Assembly: GCF_000801105.2 (NCBI RefSeq)
Contig: NC_079515.1
Coordinates: 35,673,407 to 35,737,406, forward strand
Reading direction: 5' to 3'
DNA: 64,000 nucleotides
From: Raphanus sativus
Lineage: Eukaryota; Streptophyta; Magnoliopsida; Brassicales; Brassicaceae
Under the pieces are notes generated by a model. That model saw only the letters and a program-made list of their open reading frames with translations. It was not told the DNA's origin and made no database searches. The translations under genes were made by a program, and so were the position numbers. Shown here one piece after another: positions 39,622 to 51,890 of the stretch. Numbering within the stretch: the first letter of the stretch is position 1; every line of letters starts with the position of its first letter.

Positions 39622-42600
39622 ACGTGGAACTTTGCTGAATTCTTTTACAGCCCTGTCTCTTGCTGCAAGACTCATTGTACCATCTAATCTTCTGAATTCT
39701 ATACCATTTTCAACAAAACTCGCCTCAACCAAGTCAAGCATACCGGTCCACTGAGAGAACACTATCGTCTTTATTGGTCCCTGGCTAGGTGAAGACGAGT
39801 GAAGAGTCGTTGGCTCTACAATGGTTACATCGTCGTCATCTTCATGTGGCTGTGAGGAAGAAGGGTTTCGACCATGCTGTGCTGAGTTTCGTCTGCCTTG
39901 TTTGGAGAGCGACTGCAGAATATCCAGGACAGCTTGGATTTTTGATGAACTAAACTCGCTTTTTTGAGAAAATGATTTGTTCTGTGAAGAACTAGAGCCT
40001 GAATCATTAGTGGTAGAATTTCTAAGGGCAGATTTAGAGAACACAACATCACGCCCAAAGTCTTCTCTGCATCTCCGAACAGGGCAAACGTTCTCATCTC
40101 CATTGATGTGTTCTGAAACACACTGATAGCAAAATACATGGCCACAGAGCGAAATAACAGGGTTTTCTGGTGGATCCTGCAGATAAACAGGTAACAGAAT
40201 ATTTAATAAGAGATCAGACCTAGCCTAAGGACTAGAGAATACTGAAACTGAGGACACGCTATTCCTAGGCCTAAGTGAATCTGCACTTACATTACAGATA
40301 TTGCAGATGGCAGATAATGACTCTAAGCGTTTGAGCAAATTGATTCGAGCCTCCCTAGGGAGTCTTTTAACTGCTTCTCTTGATTCTTTTCCAACAGGAT
40401 CTGAGTTATATCCCTTCACGAGTTGTGGGTGGTCACAAGCTTGGCGTAGACGCAAAAGCATCAAAAGAATATTGGCGTAGTTTTGGCTCAAAGTCCCTGC
40501 AGCTTGATATGCCTGCAGAAAATGTGAAATATCATCTTATCAGGCACAAGTACACGAGTTAATGTTTGATTCACTGACAGAAGAAACACTCAGAAAATGA
40601 TTTCCAAAGAAAATTCCGAAGTATGAACTGATAAATTGTGGAGGGAAAAAAAGGAGAACCTTGAACTGTGATTGTGACTCTGCTTCAAGCTTCTTGTAGA
40701 AAGACCGCTCCTCCACCGAAAAGTCCACCCTTTTCAGATTAATTTTCTTTGGAGGTAGATTGATTATTGGTTGCCCATCAAGCAATGTTTCTGTATATCA
40801 GAACAGAAGATACTCAGCAGAAATCATCAAATCCGTCACAGCTACGAAAAGCAAACAAGAATAGAGAGATGGTGAGAGTACCTTTGGTACGGCGCAGCAT
40901 TATAGCCCTTAGAACAGCTTGAAGCTTCTTGTAACCATTAAGAGAATTTCTGGAAATTGGAACCTTGATTGTATGGTAGAATGACTTGTACACGGCATAT
41001 GGATTATACCTAAGGAACCTGAAGTAACTATACAGATCATCAATGGTGTTTTGTATTGGCGTTCCAGACAAACACCACCTCCTTTTGGCTCGAAGAGTGC
41101 AGCATGCTCTTGCCACTTGAGTTCTATGATTCTTGATTGTCTGAGCTTCATCTAGAACTACTCTGAGCCACCCAACTTTTGACAGAGCACCACAATCAGA
41201 GTCAAAAGAAGAATCATCCATGCCTTTTCTACCTCTTTTCTTACTCTTCTTACTTGTACCCGCTGCATCTTTACGTTTCTTGTAGTTAGAGAAGCCAGGG
41301 GCGAGACCTTTGTTATCCTTTTCATCATCTTCATCATCCTCCACCAATGACTCTTTGGGAACTTCATTGGTCACAATGGCGTAAGTTGTGACAACCACAT
41401 CATATCTCGCCAATTCAACAGGATCTTTGGTCCTACAACCACCATGGTAGATCAAAACAGAAAGTTTGGATTCATAAGAAACCTTCTCATCAAGCTCTGT
41501 TGCCCACTGCCTCACAATACTCGCTGGACAAACAATTAATGTACCAGCAGCTGGCCTCTTTCTGTTAAATTCCCGTTTCAGAGTACTCGCTCCTTCAACT
41601 TTGGCTTTCCCCTTCACTGAACTGCCATTCCCATCATTATCACCAGCACTCTGAACCGTGGTCTCACTGTTGCTTGAAACCTTGACCTCTGGTTTCACAT
41701 CACTTTCACTTTCATGCTTTGGAGCTTCTGACTCATCATCAGCATCCAGGTCCAATATTTCAGCCTCTTGCTTGCTTGAAATTTCAGACTTTATTTGTGA
41801 CTCAAACTTTTGCTTCAAGATAAGAGCAATCGTCGAGACTGTCTTACCAAGTCCCTGCAAAAATAGACCTTACATAGCTTCAGGGAAACCGAACCACAGA
41901 TATAAATGTGCAAAAATATTAAATTATATGTGACCTGATCATCTGCTAATATTCCTCCTGAACAGTGCAAACTACTTGTTTCCTTCTGAAACATCCATGC
42001 CAGTGCGATTTTCTGAAAGCAATAGTATTTGGTACACACGCCAAATTCAAAGGCCACTAAATGGTACATTAAAACATGATAATACCTGATGCCTCATAAG
42101 AGAAACTGAAAGGGTACCAGGACTTAGATCCATCTCGTTGTTGGATTGATTCAAATCCTGCAGGATCAACATACTATATTATAAGAAAATGCACTTAAAA
42201 TGCAATTTAATATCAGGTTGATTATGGAACAACACCAAGCTGCCAACATATATATAATGCACCACGAAAATGAATGCTGCTATACACAGTCAATGAACTA
42301 TAAAAGATCATTCTTTCTCAAACATGAAAAGAAATGCAGATAACGACTATAAACCTGGACACTTCAGTCTGAAATTGAGTAGATTCAGCATAGTATGACA
42401 CAAGTATCAATGAGAAACCAGATAAAAATGTATAATGCGCCATTAATCTAAAGAAAAGAGCCAAATTTGGGGTCATTTATTGCTCCATATTCACTCACTG
42501 CTGCAATCAAAATCAAGAGATTCAAAAGAGCCTAAAGCAGGTACAAGGGAAAGGGACACTAAAGAGCAGCTAAGGCTAAGTGGTGAAGTCAATCCATAAG

Positions 42601-43548
42601 AGAAGACTGAGTTTAGGATGAATACCCGTAATGCAGCTTGATAGATGAGCCTCTCATCGTTCTCAGAATTCCTGTCCTCAACAATCCCAACGACCCTGTG
42701 AATTGGATCACTTTGACCACCATAATGCAAAGGAGAAGCAGATGCTCCATGCGTCATAGATGGAGGCAGGATCCTAACCCCATTCACGCCACGCTGAATT
42801 CCAATCTCAGCATGAGCTCCACGGTAGTAACCCTCGCCAAAAGTATTCTTGTTGCCTAAAGCTGACGCAGCTGGACTACTATAATCCGCCCCGTTTATTG
42901 ATGGATTAAAAGAGGGCGGAAGGGTTCTTTTCAAGGCTTGTTGAGCAGGCAGCTTCTTATCATTCACACCGGAAACACTAGAGCTAGCAACATTCTCATC
43001 ATTCCGTGTAAATGTTGTAGAGTCTCTTGGCAGATAACTCGGTGGACCACCGCGAGAAGCTTGAGTAGGATTCTTGTTACCTACAGCTGGGCTAGCATCA
43101 TCCGCCTTGCTGCCATGACTTACACTGTGAGCACTTCTTGAAGGAGCAGGAGGCGGATTAAAAGAAGATGGAAGGGTTCTTTTCAAGGCTTGTTGAGAAG
43201 GCAGCTTCTCATTATCCACACCAGAAACATTAGAAGCTCTCGAGGCTCTAGGCTGAGATGGGGCACCACTGCCAGAAGCTTGAGTATGAACCTCAGAGGA
43301 ACCTCTTTGAGGGAAGCTACGACTACCTACAAGTCAAAGACACAAAGAAAAAAAGTTAGATTACTCTCCAATCCATTAAAGCTACCAAATTTAACCTAAC
43401 CGAGACAGACGAGAGCAGAGAGTATAGTAATAGTACCATAGAGCCACGAGGTATTGCTCCTGGTTCTAGTGGGCTCAGACACCTCGTCATCACTACCACT
43501 ACCACTACTGCTACTACTACCGGAACTAATCTCAATAGCAGAATCCAT
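39622..43548 (-). CDS. CHR27: SNF2-RING helicase, copy B, 3' end lost in gap
   Basis: Exons 1-8 are present: 43437-43548, 42626-43326, 42086-42157, 41935-42012, 40882-41854, 40660-40790, 40291-40512, 39622-40176. Exons 9 and 10 (the end of helicase lobe 2) fall in the gap, so intactness cannot be judged. The frame is open throughout. Compared with copy A, exon 1 lacks one Ser codon of the poly-Ser tract and exon 2 lacks one codon (GGPPSYL against SGAPPSYL), and there are scattered substitutions such as K to Q in the linker before exon 5's VCPAS segment and S to L before the RING. Walker A, DEAQ and RING residues are unchanged. Confidence 0.88.
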
Positions 43549-43798
43549 CACGAGATACTTCACCACTCGAGCGGTCTAGGAAATCGAATCAGCCTTCAAT
43601 GCAAGACATTGATGTTAATCTGCAAAGAAGGAGAATCGGAGAAGAAGGAAGGCAAAGAGAGAGGGGGAGACTGTTCATAGGGTTTTTTATTTTTATTGTC
43701 TTTCTCGGAATCTGTCAACGACGACAGGTGTGCTGATTTGGTAATTACATTTCCGACAGAGACATGGTAACAACAGGTAAGAATATTTACATTTGCTC

Positions 43799-43876
43799 GG
43801 CCCACTGTGATGTTTTCGGCCCATTGTATTAATTTATACGTGAAAACAACACGCACAACGGCTACTGCTCGGCCCA
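43799..43876 (-). promoter_or_regulatory. Three TGGGCC(G) site II elements upstream of SNF2 copy B
   Basis: Minus-strand TGGGCC at 43804-43799, 43823-43818 and 43876-43871, the same set and spacing as copy A. Their conservation while neighbouring bases differ is compatible with function. Confidence 0.6.
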
Positions 43877-43942
43877 CAGATTAAAAAAAGTTCAAATTAA
43901 TACAAATAAAAATAGATTGATGAGAAGATCTAGAAAACTTAC

Positions 43943-44200
43943 AAAGGCGTGAACTCTATGAAAAGAGGTTCACAAAGTATATTTTATTACTATTATTTTT
44001 TCTGTTTGTTTAAAAAAAAAAGTTAATAATCCAACCAATCGCGGATTACCACGTGTCGTGAGGCCCGCAAAATAGTCATGAAGCAGGTTCAGTGGGAAGA
44101 ACTTCGCGCGGCGCAGTTTCATCAAATTTTCTTATTTTAATTTTTTGTGGAGAATGGTGTGACTCCATCCTATGATTCTTCAATGCAGATGGCCTAAGAA
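43943..44200. mobile_element. About 260-bp insertion unique to copy B
   Basis: Absent from the matching position in copy A (near 32340). Near its left end is a small hairpin, GTGAACTCT-ATGAAA-AGAGGTTCAC with one bulge. Right-end sequence is CAGATGGCCTAAGAACT. No clear target-site duplication could be fixed because the junctions are blurred by mismatches. It is probably a MITE, family unknown. Confidence 0.5.
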
Positions 44201-44243
44201 CTGCTAGTTCTTGTATTGTTTTTCTTACTCGAATAATATTTAA

Positions 44244-44390
44244 GGGTTTATTTGCCAAACAACAAAAAAAAAAGGTAATTAGATTTTTAGTGAGAAGTTA
44301 GAGAGAAATAAAAAGAGAAATAAAAAAAGAGAAGATGTTTTTGGTTAGATAGTGTATTTGTGTTTTTTTTAGTTGTAGGGCAAATTTCCC
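44244..44390. mobile_element. 147-bp MITE with 9-bp target duplication (Mutator-like)
   Basis: Imperfect terminal inverted repeats: GGGTTTATTTGCCAAAC on the left and, as complement, GGGAAATTTGCCCTAC on the right. Flanks are AATATTTAA (44235-44243) and AATATTTGA (44391-44399), a 9-base duplication with one mismatch. Copy A has the single-copy site AAATATTTAAAA near 32379 with no insert. A 9-bp duplication fits a Mutator-superfamily MITE. It has no coding capacity. Confidence 0.75.
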
Positions 44391-45060
44391 AATATTTGAA
44401 CTCAAGTTTTTTCTAGATAATCATAAAACACCTTTTTCTACAACATAAATCAAATTTTAAAAACTTTGTTTGAATATTCACCTCCAAATTTTGATTTATT
44501 TACTTGTTAATGTTAGCTAATGCACATCACACGACATTATCAATCCTTCCTTTTCAATATAGATAATGTTGTAAAATGACTGTTTCGTTTTAATTTATAT
44601 GAAATTTTGAGATTTTAATGTTAGTTTTATCTTTATTAAAAATTGTTTAACAAATTACATTTTACAGTTTTATAATTAGTTAACTGATTTTAAAATTATA
44701 TTTTTAAATATTTTTCTAGACAAATGCAATTTTTTTAATTTTTGTGTACTAAGCAAAAACATAAGTATTATGAAAGGAAGGAATTATTTAGTAAACAAGG
44801 AAAAATGTTTTTTCTTGTATGGAAAGTAAATGATACACCTCTTGGCAAGTTTACCAGATCTTTAAAAAAAAATAGTAACGACAAAACCTAAACCGCATAA
44901 AAAACAACACAAAAGTCCCTTTGTTTTTGTTTTAACTTCTCAACGTTCCCCGACCAAAAAGCCTAAAATACAACAAATTTAACTGAATCCCGGCACAAGA
45001 TGAAACCCCTGCGCTGCGTGTGTAGAGCCAGGCTTATTGCGTGGAGCATCATCCTTTTTA

Positions 45061-47472
45061 TCAGCCGACTGTTAAACCGAATCCAAACTTGTAGTCCTTC
45101 TTCTTATGGTCAAGCTGTGAAAGAAACAAATAAAAACTCAATCAACAGCTTTTAAAAAGAATGAGAATATTCAGTTAAAGTCTCAGCACAAGAACAAGTA
45201 AGACTGCGTACCTCTGCAGATAGGAGAAAATTGAGTCCCATACTCAATCTTTCTTCCAAGAGAGCGGATGCAACACCGTTTGAATCAATCTTTCCCCGCA
45301 CACGAGACTGAAACAGAGACACATGTTATAAAGAATCAATAAGGATTTAAGAAAGTGCTTTTTTTTTCAATTCCATTACAAATCCATACAAAAAAAAAGG
45401 CTATGTTACCTGTCTGAGAATGTAGTCATACCCAACACTAGCCACAACATCTCTTGATAAGTAGTTGTACGCGAAATCAGTGGCGAGTGAGACCTGATCA
45501 TTAGAAATAATAAAAAAAAAAACAGAGGTCAAATTTAAAAATGGGAGGGAGGGAGATCAATGATAAAGGTGTATTACCTTCTCGGAAATCTTCTGAACAT
45601 AGTTCATAGCTATAGTTCCGGTGCTAGCAACTTGCGCAGTAGCCACCTGTTGGTAATAGTTAGTGCTTTTCACCAATTAGCTTGGAACAAGTAATGAACG
45701 AGAAGAAGAATTACCATTTTATCAGTGTCGTATCTTGCAGCGTAACCTATACCAGACTTCCGAGGCACGCCAGCCCAAAACACTTCCCCACCCAGAGATA
45801 GACGGGGTGTCACACTCTGTCCAATATTTCATAAAAAGAAAAATACAATGAGTTCAATATCTATCGCAATGCACCATACCAACTGGTTTAACTATTACAG
45901 ATCAAAAGACAAATGACAGATAAAAGACAAACGTTCTTAATGACACAAAAGCTAAGCATGCCCAGACAACGTTATTAGTACCACCTATCGTTTAATGTCA
46001 CATCACTTCGTTACAGTTACATGAATAAACATTACTGCAGGAGAGCATAAGCTCAAATATGGCTAGCCCTTTTTCCTAACTATCTGACTTCACGCAGAAA
46101 GATTAACAGAAACGCAGGTGTAACAAGGGACAATAGTATTATCCACTTTACCTGAATATAGGTTGCTCCAATTAAAGCACTGTTCCCAAGTTGAAGTTGG
46201 GCCCTGTAGTCTGATCCCTACACAAACATGACACACAAAAAAAACTTCAGATGAATGAACCACAAATGCTGGCAAAGGTGCATCAAACGAATATAAAAAA
46301 AAGTTGAAATACAAAGAAGTTGCTCACCATGTAATCAAAGTTGAACATTGCATGCGACATATGAGGCTCATTTGACAGCTGGAAAAGAAAGTTAAAAAAT
46401 AAAAAGATGAAGGAATGTAATATTCAGATACACCATAGATGATCAAACACATTATTATCCAGTTGCAGCATTTACCTGACCATTCGCCTTTAAGACCAAC
46501 CTATCAGTTAAATCAGCTTTAACTCTTGCGTTTAGCCTACCATCAGTCATAAGCCTTCCAATAAGCATCAACTGCATATTATACTCATCATTTTTCATAT
46601 CTTCTTCTTGATAGCCATAAAAGAATATGTAACAAATAAATTACCAAAAAAATTGGTACCTTTGGATCAAAATAATTGGCACCAAACTCATAATGGGCTG
46701 TTGGAATTTTGATCGTCGTGTCAGGTGACTGAGAAGGAACTTCTGTTGGTCCCATCATTACACTGTTTCAAAAGATCAATATAGAGACTTAATGAGAAAC
46801 TCAAATATATGTAAAGCTTTTACCAATGATAACTGTTAAGACATAATCTTACTAACCTGTGGCTAAGAGAAAACTTTTGATTCAGTCCCTTGGAAAAGTC
46901 GAAGCGCAAACCCTCAAAATTGTCTGCCTTTAAAGACACTGCAAGTAATATAATCAAATCAAACCAGTTAGAAACTGATTAAAAAACAGTAAGAAACCAT
47001 TAGGAGAGACGCTAAGACAAACACTGGAGGCAGACCGTGAACGGAATCTCTAATACAAGCATTGAAAAGAATTACTAAGACAGACCTTTGAGACAACGAA
47101 CAGAATCAAATCCGGACCAATTGAAAAACTTTCAATCATAATATGACAAAAAAAAACAATTAGAAACGAAACAGAACCAAGTCAACCATGCCAATACAAA
47201 CAAGACAGAACAGAACCTAAATCTGTAAAGACGACAATACAATGCACTAAAGCCACACAGATCAGTCTGAGCTATCCGTCAACTGAATAAAGGTATAAGC
47301 TCAAGAAAAAAAGTCAAGATCGGTAATAAATAAGAAAGACTAAACTGATAGCTTCACGGTGGAGTTCCTCATAAGGAACAGGGCAAGGGAGATTCGAGTA
47401 ATCAACTTTCTCATCTACTTTAGTCTTCCCATCGATTTGTGCCGTCCCAAGAGGTGGAAGAAGATCCGCCAT
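45061..47472 (-). CDS. TOM40-1: Mitochondrial import receptor TOM40, copy B
   Basis: Same eleven-exon structure as copy A, with ATG at 47472 and the stop at 45063-45061. Exon junctions and reading frame appear preserved by comparison with copy A. The few coding differences include T to I in the N-terminal GTAQTDGK segment (copy A), giving GTAQIDGK, and D to E in KISDK. The beta-signal end [10 protein letters not shown] is unchanged. The introns carry many small indels, so this is a separate sequence and not a copied contig of A. Both TOM40 copies look functional, which would double dosage of the pore subunit if the tandem arrangement is real. Confidence 0.9.
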
Positions 47473-48362
47473 CGCCGCCTCTGAAAAAAAAAGTCCTTTA
47501 ACGGCGGCGACAGTAGGGGAACAAGAAGAAGATGAGGAAGTGCAAAGGGTTTAGTTTCTATTTGTTTGGGAGCCAATCCTCTTTTTTGGGTTTTTGGTGA
47601 CTTTTGTAATTGTGCCGGCCCGGTTTAGTCTCAAACCGTTCATTATCCGGTCTCACATCTAATTCGGGTAACAAACCGGTCCAGGACCGTCTTAAGACGA
47701 AGAAGTGCTACATAATTTCCCTTTTGCTTTGTATTTTCACCACGTGAGTAGACTCTGCTTAATGAATTTATTTTGCTCGTTTATCCCTATCCGTTACCCT
47801 ACCATTCAAATTTTAGATCAACCATCTTAAAGGACCAAAAAGAGATTAAGTAACCACTATTACTAACCACACAGCAAGAAGAACGATAAAAACAGCTCTG
47901 GGACAAGAATATTGATATGTAACGTCCAATGAGTTTGTTTTTAAAGTTAGTGTCATAATCTTCATTTTTTTTTGGTGTGTCATAATCTTCATTCTTCACA
48001 ACAACAGAACAGCAAAGAAACAGTGTTAGTGAACAATACATAAGAAAAGATTGGGGTCTCAACAAAGATAAACAAAAAAAAAAGCCTTTTAAAAAAAAAA
48101 CAAAGATAAACAAAAAGAAGCAGCACAAAAAAAACTCTACTTCAGACTATTACCAAAGTGTTTACTCTAGAATTTCACATGGAAAGTGTTACCAAGTGGA
48201 CAAAATTAATGGAAGTAAATGAATCCCCCATCGGTAGGTAATATTATATCTACAAATTATCTTTTTGAGACTCAACATATTGTCAACGGTAGCTAGCAAT
48301 GGCTTCACCACCATCATCATCACAGCGATGGGAGAAGTAGGGGGCAAATATAAATACTTCCA
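47473..48362. other. TOM40 promoter / FYPP3 3' flank, copy B
   Basis: Matches 35503-36231 but is longer. Extra sequence at about 47742-47800 (from CACGTGAGTAGACTC) and a short tandem duplication of TGTCATAATCTTCATT at about 47951-47997 are copy-B specific. An A-rich repeat (ACAAAGATAAACAAAAA) at 48063-48118 is also duplicated. No gene. Confidence 0.5.
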
Positions 48363-50952
48363 TCACAGGAAATACGGAACTCCAGTCCTTGGCCCTCTCA
48401 TTTGATTGTTCTCTTCTGTCTCGTTGAAGTACTTCACATCCCTTTCCTGGTAATACAAGCATTCACATGGATTTCATCACTAAACCATGGACAATCATGA
48501 ACCACGATATAATGCTGTTAATTCATGGCAAACACACACACACACGGCTTACTTGTCTAACTTTCTTTCTATAGTTCTCCTTAAACCTTTACTCTAACAA
48601 GCAGATAAGAAATCAAGAAATGTGTACTTGTTCTGGTAGCATAGAATCTCCTCTTGTTGAGAGAGAAAGGTCGCATAGATACCATACCATGCATGACTAG
48701 AGAAGACTAGATTATTCAATAGGAAAGACATAAAGATATGGCTCACCATGTTTTCATCGAAAATCAATATAGAAGCGACATTGCCACATCGGTAGCAGTA
48801 ATTAGGTGCAGACCATACCTTCACACCAAAGAAGAATGAAACGCACACGCACACACATCATTAGGCAGAGTAATATTTCCAATTACTCAGCTTAAGAAAG
48901 GCCAAGTCATAAGAATCAGGACACTCACAGTTACAAGGCCTTTATCTTGGAACATGTACTTGAGACCTTCTTGTACCAGCTGGTGTGCACGGCATACTAG
49001 ATCAAGCTTGTTGATGTGGTTGAACTGCACAAGAGGACAAAACCAAATATCAGACACGTGAAAATAGGTTTATTAGTTACGGTGTTGATTCAACTATTGA
49101 AGAAGGACAACCATACCTCAGTGGTAACCCTCGATCCGAAAAGCCAACCAGCTCCACGAGGACTAACAGCCCATGTTTCAATATCTTCAGGATCGCTCCA
49201 CATAAGATCGCAAAACGGCCCTTCATGGGGAATTTCACAATTTCGATCGACTAGTCTTATCTAGAGCCCACAATAAGATCCAAGTGAGTGGACGAGTAAC
49301 ATGCTGAGAAACCAAGCCAAAGCAATAAAAGTAGAATTTAACCTGATCAATTGTCCGCACATCCGGGGAAAGACCACCATGAACACATAGAACCTACACA
49401 AAGAAAAATCATAGTTGAGCCCAGGAAACAAAAAAAAAAAAGAACATCTACGCAAAATAAGGACAATGCCAAGTTGGTGAAGAAAAATTACTTACAGTGC
49501 TATCTATAATAGCAGATATGGTAAGATAGTCAAAAACATCTGTGCAATATCGCCATGCATTAGCGTTACCATACTTCCTTTGGCATTCGTCATAAAAACC
49601 ATACACCTGAAAAGTATAAAATTGGGATGAGAATCTTAATACTATAAATGACATACTGAATGTACCTTAGCGTCATGCTAAAAGTGTAAAATGAAAGTAA
49701 AACCAGAATCACAACTTTTCAAAAACCTGCTATGAAAAAGAGAAGATAATCAAAAATTACTTACCTCCTAGAAAGTGGGTAAAGAAAACAGTAACAGATG
49801 TAAATGGAGTAGAATAATGGATACCTGCGTTAGCTGTCTACTTTCATGATTTCCACGCAGAAGTGTAATATTGGCTGGATGTCTACATATTACAATTTAA
49901 AAAAAATACAATTTAGTGCCCCCAAATGAGAAGATGTATTTCCAGAACAGCAAGGAAACTACACTTTAAACAGCATTCTCAAGTAAACTCATGCGTTGAA
50001 AAACACAAAATTCACTAGATATCTTTCCAAAACCTAAAGTAAACAAGAGATGTCTGAAACAAGAGATGTCTGAGAAGCAACTAGTTCCTCATTTCAACCA
50101 ATTTTGAGTGCAGCGTTATTGAGTCAATCTCTTCCAAAGAAAGATGAATAATTGTTAAAAAAAAAACAGTTTCTTAATAGACAAGAGCACAAGTAAAAGT
50201 AAAAACAAGCGCATTTTTCAAAGGCAAGATAACAGGGGGTCCCTGAGACATTAAAGAAACAAGTCTTTACCTGGCTTTAAGAAGCAAAAGAATAGTGAAG
50301 ACTTCAAGGCTGTTGTAACCTCTATCAACGAAGTCCCCCTGCAAATTTCCCCAATAATGTGTTCATATCGATTCTGTGCCCTAACAGGAAAAAAGAAAGA
50401 AAAAAAAAGAAAAAGGGAAAACTATGGTACCATAAATATGTAGTTGGTGTCGGGAACATGACCACCGGTCTGAAAAAGCTTCATGAGATCATGAAACTGG
50501 CCATGGATGTCACCGCAGACGGTGACAGGGCTGTTGACAGGCTGTACATTGGACTCCTCAATCAGAATCTCTTTCACCTGCAACCATATCAGAAACATCT
50601 TCTGGTTATAGCCAGCCATGGTGTTCATTTTAGCAACTATATAATAAACCAATCAATCTCTGAGAAACGAAAACGTAAAGCTGCCTGTATCCGAACTACA
50701 AAAATCGATTGAACTACCTATTGATACATACATGGTTAATAAAGAAACCCTAAATCCATGAACCTAACAGAGGAAAGAGATCATATTCCAAGTCCAAGGT
50801 ACAGATTAGAGAACATCAGAAGAAGCTCTAGAAAGCAAGTAAGGGAGAAGAAGATGGGGCGTACGTACGTATTCGCAGAGAAGCTGAAGCTCGTCCTCTG
50901 AGAGATGCTGACCTTCTTCTTTAACCTTCGATATCCATTTATCCAAATCCAT
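48363..50952 (-). CDS. FYPP3: PP6-type Ser/Thr phosphatase catalytic subunit (FYPP), copy B
   Basis: Ten exons in the same layout as copy A, ATG at 50952 and stop at 48365-48363. The catalytic motifs GDIHGQ, VDRGYNS, RGNHE and CVHGGLSPD and the PYFL tail are unchanged, and the coding differences I found are synonymous (for example in the codons for SNV and PYF). Intron 2 has lost about 20 bases and gained others compared with copy A, and intron 4 carries a local duplication of ACAAGAGATGTCTGA at about 50042-50075. The gene appears intact. Function as for copy A. Confidence 0.9.
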
Positions 50953-51514
50953 TATCTCCCTGTCTATGTGTTCCTCCTCTTACTGGTAATCACCCAGCTC
51001 TCTCTCCTCCGTCGATTTCAATGGCGATTGAAGATTGATCTACCGGTGAATCTCCGACTTCGCTAGGGTTACGTAAGAGGAGAAGATGAAAGAGAGAATG
51101 AGAAGTTCGAATTCCACGTCTGCGCAAATCTCAGATCGATCTCCGCCGCTTTAAACGCCAATTATAATTTCGCGTCTCAAACGCGATTGCTGGTTAACAA
51201 GCGTGTGTCATGATTAAAACAAAATACGATTGCGCTCCCTTGTAATTCTCAAAATTACGAAAAGAGCAAAATACTTTAATAACTGGCGTCTCAGCACCCT
51301 AACATTCACTTTTTCTTGAATCTCTTCATTCTCCTAAATGTACAAACCTCAACCATTTTTACAAGGGAAGAAACAATCTGTTAACTGTAATAATTCAATC
51401 TATACACCATATTCCAAAACCAAAAGAATCATCCGAGCAGTCTTTTTTTCTCTGTATGGAGTTAAAAATGATCCAATATAAGTTAAGCAGCAGCAACAAC
51501 ACTTGTGGAAGCCG
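50953..51514. other. FYPP3 leader, copy B, and junction to unique DNA
   Basis: Homology to copy A ends near 51257. The sequence beyond leads into the 3' UTR of the hydrolase gene. Contains no gene. Confidence 0.5.
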
Positions 51515-51831
51515 CTATGAAGAATGGTTGTTGCAGGAAGAAAGGACAAAGTTGTCCATGAACTGGTTGAGCTCGGATGTATAGAGTTCCGGGTTACTCC
51601 TGAAATGGTCTACATGAGGTGAAGATATGAAGTTGCAGGCACGCACCTCCTGTCCTGCTTTCCTCTGCTCTACTATGAATGATTCTACTTGCCCCGCCGG
51701 TATTACTCTATCTGCAGAGCTGTATATGTATAGCTGCGGACATCTTGGTTGTGATGAAGATAAAGTGTCTACAACATCTGCCAGTCTCCTGTAACAATAA
51801 AAACAGAGTTCAGTTTGTCAAATGTGATGAA

Positions 51832-51890
<59 letters not shown>

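Larger units (their letters stand above)
43549..45060. other. Intergenic region: SNF2 promoter and TOM40 3' flank, copy B
   Basis: Aligns with 31959-33043 but is about 430 bases longer because of two insertions listed separately. The rest is AT-rich with no gene. Confidence 0.6.
39599..51270. repeat. Duplicated block, copy B (SNF2-TOM40-FYPP3)
   Basis: Second instance of the three-gene block, truncated on the left by the gap and passing on the right into unique sequence near 51258. Exons are nearly identical to copy A; introns and intergenic parts show many small indels and SNPs. Confidence 0.9.

Noticed and set aside
22933..51270. Three functional SNF2 paralogues
   Set aside because: Copy 0 duplicates copy A up to gap edges and copy B is truncated by a gap; only one complete gene is demonstrated.
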